Source of the DNA: Humulus lupulus
Lineage: Eukaryota > Streptophyta > Magnoliopsida > Rosales > Cannabaceae
NCBI RefSeq assembly: GCF_963169125.1
Contig: NC_084802.1
Location: 35,920,607-35,984,606, forward strand
Direction: 5' to 3'
DNA: 64,000 nucleotides
Shown here: positions 59,390-64,000 of the stretch, piece by piece
Layout of the letters: each line of letters starts with the position of its first letter
Numbering within the stretch: the stretch's first letter is position 1
Notes under the pieces: generated by a model
Databases searched by the model: none
Seen by the model: only the letters and a program-made list of their open reading frames with translations
What the model was told of the DNA's origin: nothing
Made by a program: the position numbers and the translations under genes

Positions 59390-61030
59390 ATAAAAAAAAA
59401 GCATCATTGAGCTCTGTGAACTTTCTCAAGTGATGTAACCTCCTTGCCGTCCCCATCAGCAGCTCCGAAAGCATCGAGAGTCTCAGAAGGTTCCTGTGAG
59501 AATCGAACCTTGAACTTGGCAAGATAAGGTTCCCAAAAACGCCAGCTTTATGAAGGAAAAATCTTCGTCCTGGTTGAAATCCCAACACTGGTAGAGCATT
59601 TCCTCCAGAGAATTCGTGGAGTCTGCAATCTCCAACCTCGCCTTCTCGGCCTCCTCCTTGGATTTGGTCTCGACCTCAATAGCTTGTTCTTAAGCATCTC
59701 GACCTCGTCAAGCTTATTTTTTAGGCTATCAGTCTCGGCCTACAGTTGGTCCCGTCGTTGGCTCACTTCCACGGCCTAGCCTTTGGCAATCCATTCGTTC
59801 TCCTGGGAAGTGGCAAGGGAAGACTTGGAAAACCGCTCATTCTCTTGGGAGGTGGCTAGAGCGGCCTTGGAAATCTGTTCGAACTCGAGCAATACCGCAG
59901 AGTTGAGCTAGGATAGACTACAAAGGGAAAATGCAGGTCAAGGTTAGTTCAATAAAGAGAAGAGGGAAAACAAAATAAGTACTATAGGAGGAATGAAGGT
60001 GCCTCACAATGAGGTTCATTCCCATGGCGGACTCGAGAACATCTTTAGGAGTACGCTCCACCATGGTCCTCAGGTCCTTAACATTGGCTCTATATGCATG
60101 GCCCACCATATGGCTCGCCATCTCATACACAATCCCTCGGAAGGCTTCTGGGATCCTTTCCAGCTCGAGTGGTTTCAGTGGGATCTGAATGGAGAGGGCT
60201 TCGCCCCTGAATAATCTGAGGAACCGGGGCAGGTGCATGTCAAGGAAGAGGAGGTGGAGCCTCATGGAAGATGTCTGTCATTATCAGAGATGGGGTTTGA
60301 GTCTACTGTTGCTGCTCCCGAGTGGAGCTGACAACTTTATCTTTGACAGGAGACTCGGTGGAAGTTCCAGTTTTGGAGGCATGTTTCTTTGTCACTCTAG
60401 CCATTTTAATCACAGGTCGAGCTCTGGCCCCACCAGCCTTAAAGGCACCTTTTAAACCCTAGGCACCCATCAAACCCATCTCTTCACCTGCAAAGGAACG
60501 AGTAGAGGATTCAGATACAAGAAATAGTTAGTCAAAATAATACAGATAAAAGAACAGATCAAGAACCTTACCCTCCGAGCTAAAGGAGGAATCTATTACG
60601 ATTGGCTCGGGGTTATGAACTAAATTTGGTAAAACCTCTAACTCCTGGACTACTGTAGGTAGGGGGACTCTAGAATTATTAAACCATGGGTCTTAGGGGG
60701 TTCAAGCTCTTCTTTCGAGCTGGTCTCATCTACGGATTGCTTAAAACCGGAGAAGAATATACCCTGACGTAAGGAAGGCCATGTCCTACAATTCGTACCA
60801 TATTCCTAAAAAATGGTGGACCTAAAATGGAGGGCATTGTCTAACACAACATTGCATCTGGGGTAGCTATGGTCATAGCATACCACCAGATGATCCACAC
60901 ATTGGAGGAGGGTTGTGTTCAAGTCCAGGTCAACAGGATGTCGACACACGAACTGACGTGGGTTGAATCAGATTAGCCTAAAACTGGAAGCAGCCCGATC
61001 TAATTCTCTATAAGGGTTACCTTGGGCGGA
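59390..61030 (-). pseudogene. Antisense 3' ORF of the Tat element, decayed
   Basis: On the strand opposite to gag-pol the coherent fragments are RELDRAASSFRLI and NPRQFVCRHPVDLDLN (about 61010-60900), RTWPSLRQGIFFSG, GHAYRANVKDLRTMVERTP and KDVLESAMGMN (about 60110-60010), a Glu/Ala-rich part VETKSKEEAEKARLEIAD (about 59670-59620), and a last part near 59590-59400. Stops and frame changes separate them. Tat/Retand elements often carry such an antisense ORF, sometimes annotated as a gypsy-type transposase domain. Its function is not established. The upstream end is unclear because the frame fades toward the G-run at 61185-61202. Confidence 0.6.
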
Positions 61031-61383
61031 AGTGCCGGCTGTTGCCCTGAACTCAGCTCGGTTTGGGTCAGGATGCTACCCATCCTCAGGAGCTCTTCTC
61101 ATGCGTACCAGCAGTGCCACCTCTTCTTCCTCCTCAGTGTCTTCAATGGCAAGCATGACTTCTTGAGGAGGGGGAAGCTCGGGAGGGGGGGGGGGGGGGG
61201 GGACCTCGGGTCCTGATAGCCAGTGTCTGATCTTTATGGATCAGCTTGCAGGCCACCATGGTAGCATCAATTACTACCCTTCAGAACTCCTCTCCTTCGA
61301 AGGAAGACGAGATAGTGTCTAGTACTGACCCCAAGGGTCTCAGATCGCCCTGTCCTCTTGAATATAGTTGCATAAAGAACTCT

Positions 61384-63255
61384 TGGGAAAACTTATACAT
61401 GATATTAATTATTTTCATGTAAATCATATATTAAATACATTAATATAAGACAAGCTAGAACATGTTTCTAAAATTTAATTTAAACATAGATAATGATAAG
61501 AACACTTACATTATATGCAACAAAATGTATTAGTACTTCCTTCAGTTTTTCTAACCCTTGAATCCTTTCTGTCGTAGGGTATCACCAAGAAACTGAACCA
61601 ATCTTCAATTTTCTTCACAGCCTTCCAAAGTATCCTTAGAATCACCTAGACTAGAGTGGGAAATTCTCAACACATGAGATAGATACAAAGAGAAGAAGAA
61701 TAGAATAGAATATTGAGGCTTAGAACATGACTTATGCTATAGAGATAATCTAAAACCTAGAGCATCAAGAATAGATCTTCTGATCTTCTGTCAGATAGTC
61801 TTTCAATAATCTAAAACACGTGTTTTCAACTTTCACTTAGCATTCCTTTTATAGGCTCAATTAGGTCATTTATTTTAATTAAAAAATCAATAAAATAATA
61901 GATAATATCAGCCTAATGATCGAAATTCTCATGGGCTTTAGGTCTGTAAAATTTCCCATTTAATTATAAGTCCATTAATCTTAACATCAAGGCTTGTATT
62001 ATTTTCTATTGATTAATTAATTAAATAATTATTTAAATCCTTTATCAAATTAATTATTTATAATTTGAACCTTGATTTGAACTTATTTATTAATTTAGAC
62101 ACCAATTTGTCTTATTTAATAAATCTACCCTAAAATCTCTTTTCTTCTCTAAATTGTATAACTCTGTGAAACTATCCAAAATTGACATGGTCAACTTTGA
62201 TAATTCTAATTGATAATTAAATCAATTAATTAAGACTATCTAGATGATTTTATCCAAGGTACAGTGGAGACCATGGGCCTATGAAATCAAGCTCCAATAA
62301 GTTATCATAAATTTAACAAATAAATTTACGAACTTATTAATTCCTGGTGACTCCACTAAAGACTCATAATTGCACTCTTGAATTCATAGAACGCTCTATA
62401 ACAAATATAGATATGTTTTTAATTATCCATTGTTACAATCATAATTGCCATTCAATCATCTACAATGAGATGGGACTAAAAATACCATTTTACCCATCAT
62501 TGTATTTTATCCTTAAAACACTTAGTTCCTTGTAAATGATATTTCAGTAAACTAATATTAATTACTGAAATGAGATCTCTATCATTTAGCACCTTGAACT
62601 AAACTAAAAGCAAACCATCCTTTTACTTCATCAGAAGCTATAGATGTTCATATCTATGATTAACACTCCCACTTAATCATACTACCGAGCTCCCAAGATG
62701 TAAGTATGGGCTAGTCCATAGGGTAAGCTGGTAACGAACAAGTCAAAGAATTCAAATAATACAATCAGTTAGAATACTAACCACTCAGAATTGAGATTGA
62801 ATTGACCTATGGTCAACTATATGATATGATTAGAATAAATAATAACGGTATGTTTACTTATCTTATCTACTGTCAATATCGGTCCAGTCCGATGTAACAA
62901 ATACATCTAATCTTATCTACTTTGATAATGTTCTGGAAAGAACATAACACTACTATGTGTAAGTAGATCATATCGTAGATTGGCAAGTTAGTGTAAATCT
63001 TGTGCACTGACTAATCTTAGGACTAACTTATGTTTGAACATATAATCATATTTATATTCCATTGTGATTACCTAACTATAAATATGATTAGCTATATGCT
63101 CGGGATTTAATAGAAGTTTATATTAAACAAATAATAAATAAAACACGTGAGCAAAATGATTAACCAAGTCAAAAATTGATTTATATTATTTTATTGATAA
63201 TAAAATGAGATTACAAAGAAATTGGGTTTTAATTAGGGCATAAAACTCTGAAAAA
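61384..63255 (-). repeat. Copia 3' LTR, minus strand
   Basis: About 1872 bp. It is the reverse complement of the family at 54324-56182, sharing the TATA box (61845-61853 on the plus strand), the CATAGGCCCATGG block and the ends. The left border is taken at TGGGAAAAC. Confidence 0.8.
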
Positions 63256-63266
63256 CTCCCACTTGC
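63256..63266 (-). other. Copia polypurine tract
   Basis: On the minus strand GCAAGTGGGAG directly precedes the LTR. Confidence 0.7.
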
Positions 63267-63277
63267 ACTAATTGAAA

Positions 63278-64000
63278 CTAATGCCTTAATTCTACTAATC
63301 CCATTTCCTTGATATGCTTATCAAATGTAGCTTCTGGTAGTGTCTTTATAAACGGATCTGCAAGATTGTCTTCAAATGCAATCTTCATAACCTTCACATC
63401 TCTCCTGGCCACATATTCTCGAATTATGTGATACTTCCTTTCTATATGCTTACTCCTCTTGTGGATTCGAGGCTCTTTCGAATTGGCTATCACTCTTGTG
63501 TTGTCACAAAACAATACAAATGATTTATCCTTATATGGAATAACACCAACATCTGAATAGAACTTCTTTAACCAGACTATTTCCTTAGCTGCTTCAGACG
63601 CAACTATGTACTCAGCCTCCATGGTGGAATCTGAGATCGCAGACTGCTTTACACTTCTCCATATCACAGCTCCACCCCCAAGAGTAAACACCATTCCAGA
63701 AGTAGACTTCCTGTCATCGACATCAGTCTGAAAATCTGAATCGGTGTAGCCTACAGGGCTCATAACACCACCCTTTTAGACTAACATATAATCCCTAGTC
63801 CGCCTTAAATACTTAAGAATATGCTTAACTGCTATCCAATGTTTCAGTCTTGGGTTTGACTGATACCTGCTCACTACTCCCACTGCATAGCAGATATCTG
63901 ATCTAGTACAGAACATAGCATCCATCAGACTTCCAATTGCAGATGCATAAGGAACTTTTCTCATTGCATCTTCCTCTTCAGGAGTCTGGGGAGACTGCTT
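63278..64000 (-). pseudogene. Copia polyprotein C-terminus: RT end and RNase H, one in-frame stop
   Basis: The minus strand reads VPYASAIGSLMDAMFCTRSD and VVSRYQSNPRLKHW, the end of the copia RT. A TAA at 63776-63778 follows RRTRDYMLV. The same frame continues with VGYTDSDFQTDVDDRKSTSG (Asp), STMEAEYIVASEAAKEIVWL (Glu) and LFCDNTRVIANSKEPRIH (Asp). It ends KEMGLVELRH at 63278. The element continues beyond the window. The RNase H acidic residues are present. Confidence 0.92.

Larger units (their letters stand above)
35783..61383 (+). mobile_element. Tat-type Ty3/gypsy element, plus strand, shattered by later insertions
   Basis: Pieces in order: 5' LTR (35783-36521), leader and gag start (36522-36617), gag (47546-48078 and 50465-50880), protease and RT (50881-52650), two RNase H domains (52651-53424), integrase (53425-54239 and 58211-58614), spacer, and an antisense ORF remnant (59390-61030). 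The 3' LTR would lie beyond the copia element at 61384 and is not in the window. Reading frames join across the solo LTRs once one copy of each target duplication is removed, which proves continuity. Dual RNase H plus an antisense 3' ORF is typical of the Tat/Retand lineage. It is old, with many stops. Confidence 0.85.

Noticed and set aside
35783..61383. Endogenous pararetrovirus as the source of the RT-RNase H sequences
   Set aside because: LTRs, primer sites, integrase domains and chromodomains show LTR retrotransposons; no movement or coat protein seen.

Overview
This is nuclear DNA from a flowering plant, most likely a eudicot. It is AT-rich, has one intron-containing plant gene, and is otherwise filled with nested LTR retrotransposons of plant lineages (Ty3/gypsy Tekay, Athila and Tat; Ty1/copia). 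I see no bacterial operons, tRNA, rRNA or CRISPR. Lineage names rest on protein motifs, primer-binding sites and layout read by eye, not on a search.

Left block (1-20028). The window opens in the 3' end of a plus-strand Tekay chromovirus: integrase C-terminus, chromodomain, polypurine tract, then its 3' LTR. That LTR runs from 956 to 20028 because it is split twice. A minus-strand solo Tekay-type LTR sits at 2391-4644 (target duplication TGTTG). A copia solo LTR sits at 5037-19440 (duplication GTCTA). The copia LTR is itself split by a complete, young, minus-strand Athila element at 6243-18613 (duplication GACAA; two 1460-bp LTRs with about 7 visible differences; tRNA-Asp-type primer site; gag-pol in one frame with a single in-frame stop; an extra 3' ORF with one in-frame stop).

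Gene island (about 20029-35600). A decayed minus-strand copia LTR with a gag start, a LINE-type RNase H remnant and a foldback MITE lead to the only host gene. It lies on the plus strand, coding 25044-29552 in five exons (615 aa). Its motifs match the vasculin/GPBP1 family in order. It has a pyrimidine-rich leader and a likely leader intron. Beyond it lie AT-rich intergenic DNA, a diverged direct duplication, a foldback array of roughly 60-80-bp units, and copia and Athila scraps.

Right block (35783-64000). One old plus-strand Tat element forms the host: 5' LTR at 35783, gag, protease, RT, two RNase H domains, integrase and a 3' antisense ORF remnant near 61 kb. It has been broken by a Tekay element (36618-46295, minus), a truncated Athila LTR (46308-47366), a solo Tekay LTR (48079-50459, duplication ACATC), a second solo Tekay LTR (54240-58205, duplication TACCC) that carries a copia solo LTR, and a minus-strand copia element from about 61384 past the window end.

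The most interesting unexplained structure is inside the Tekay LTRs: an array of short hairpins whose stems change in compensating pairs. It lies downstream of a splice-donor-like sequence found in all six Tekay-type LTRs here. The foldback array at 32812-33585 is the second candidate.
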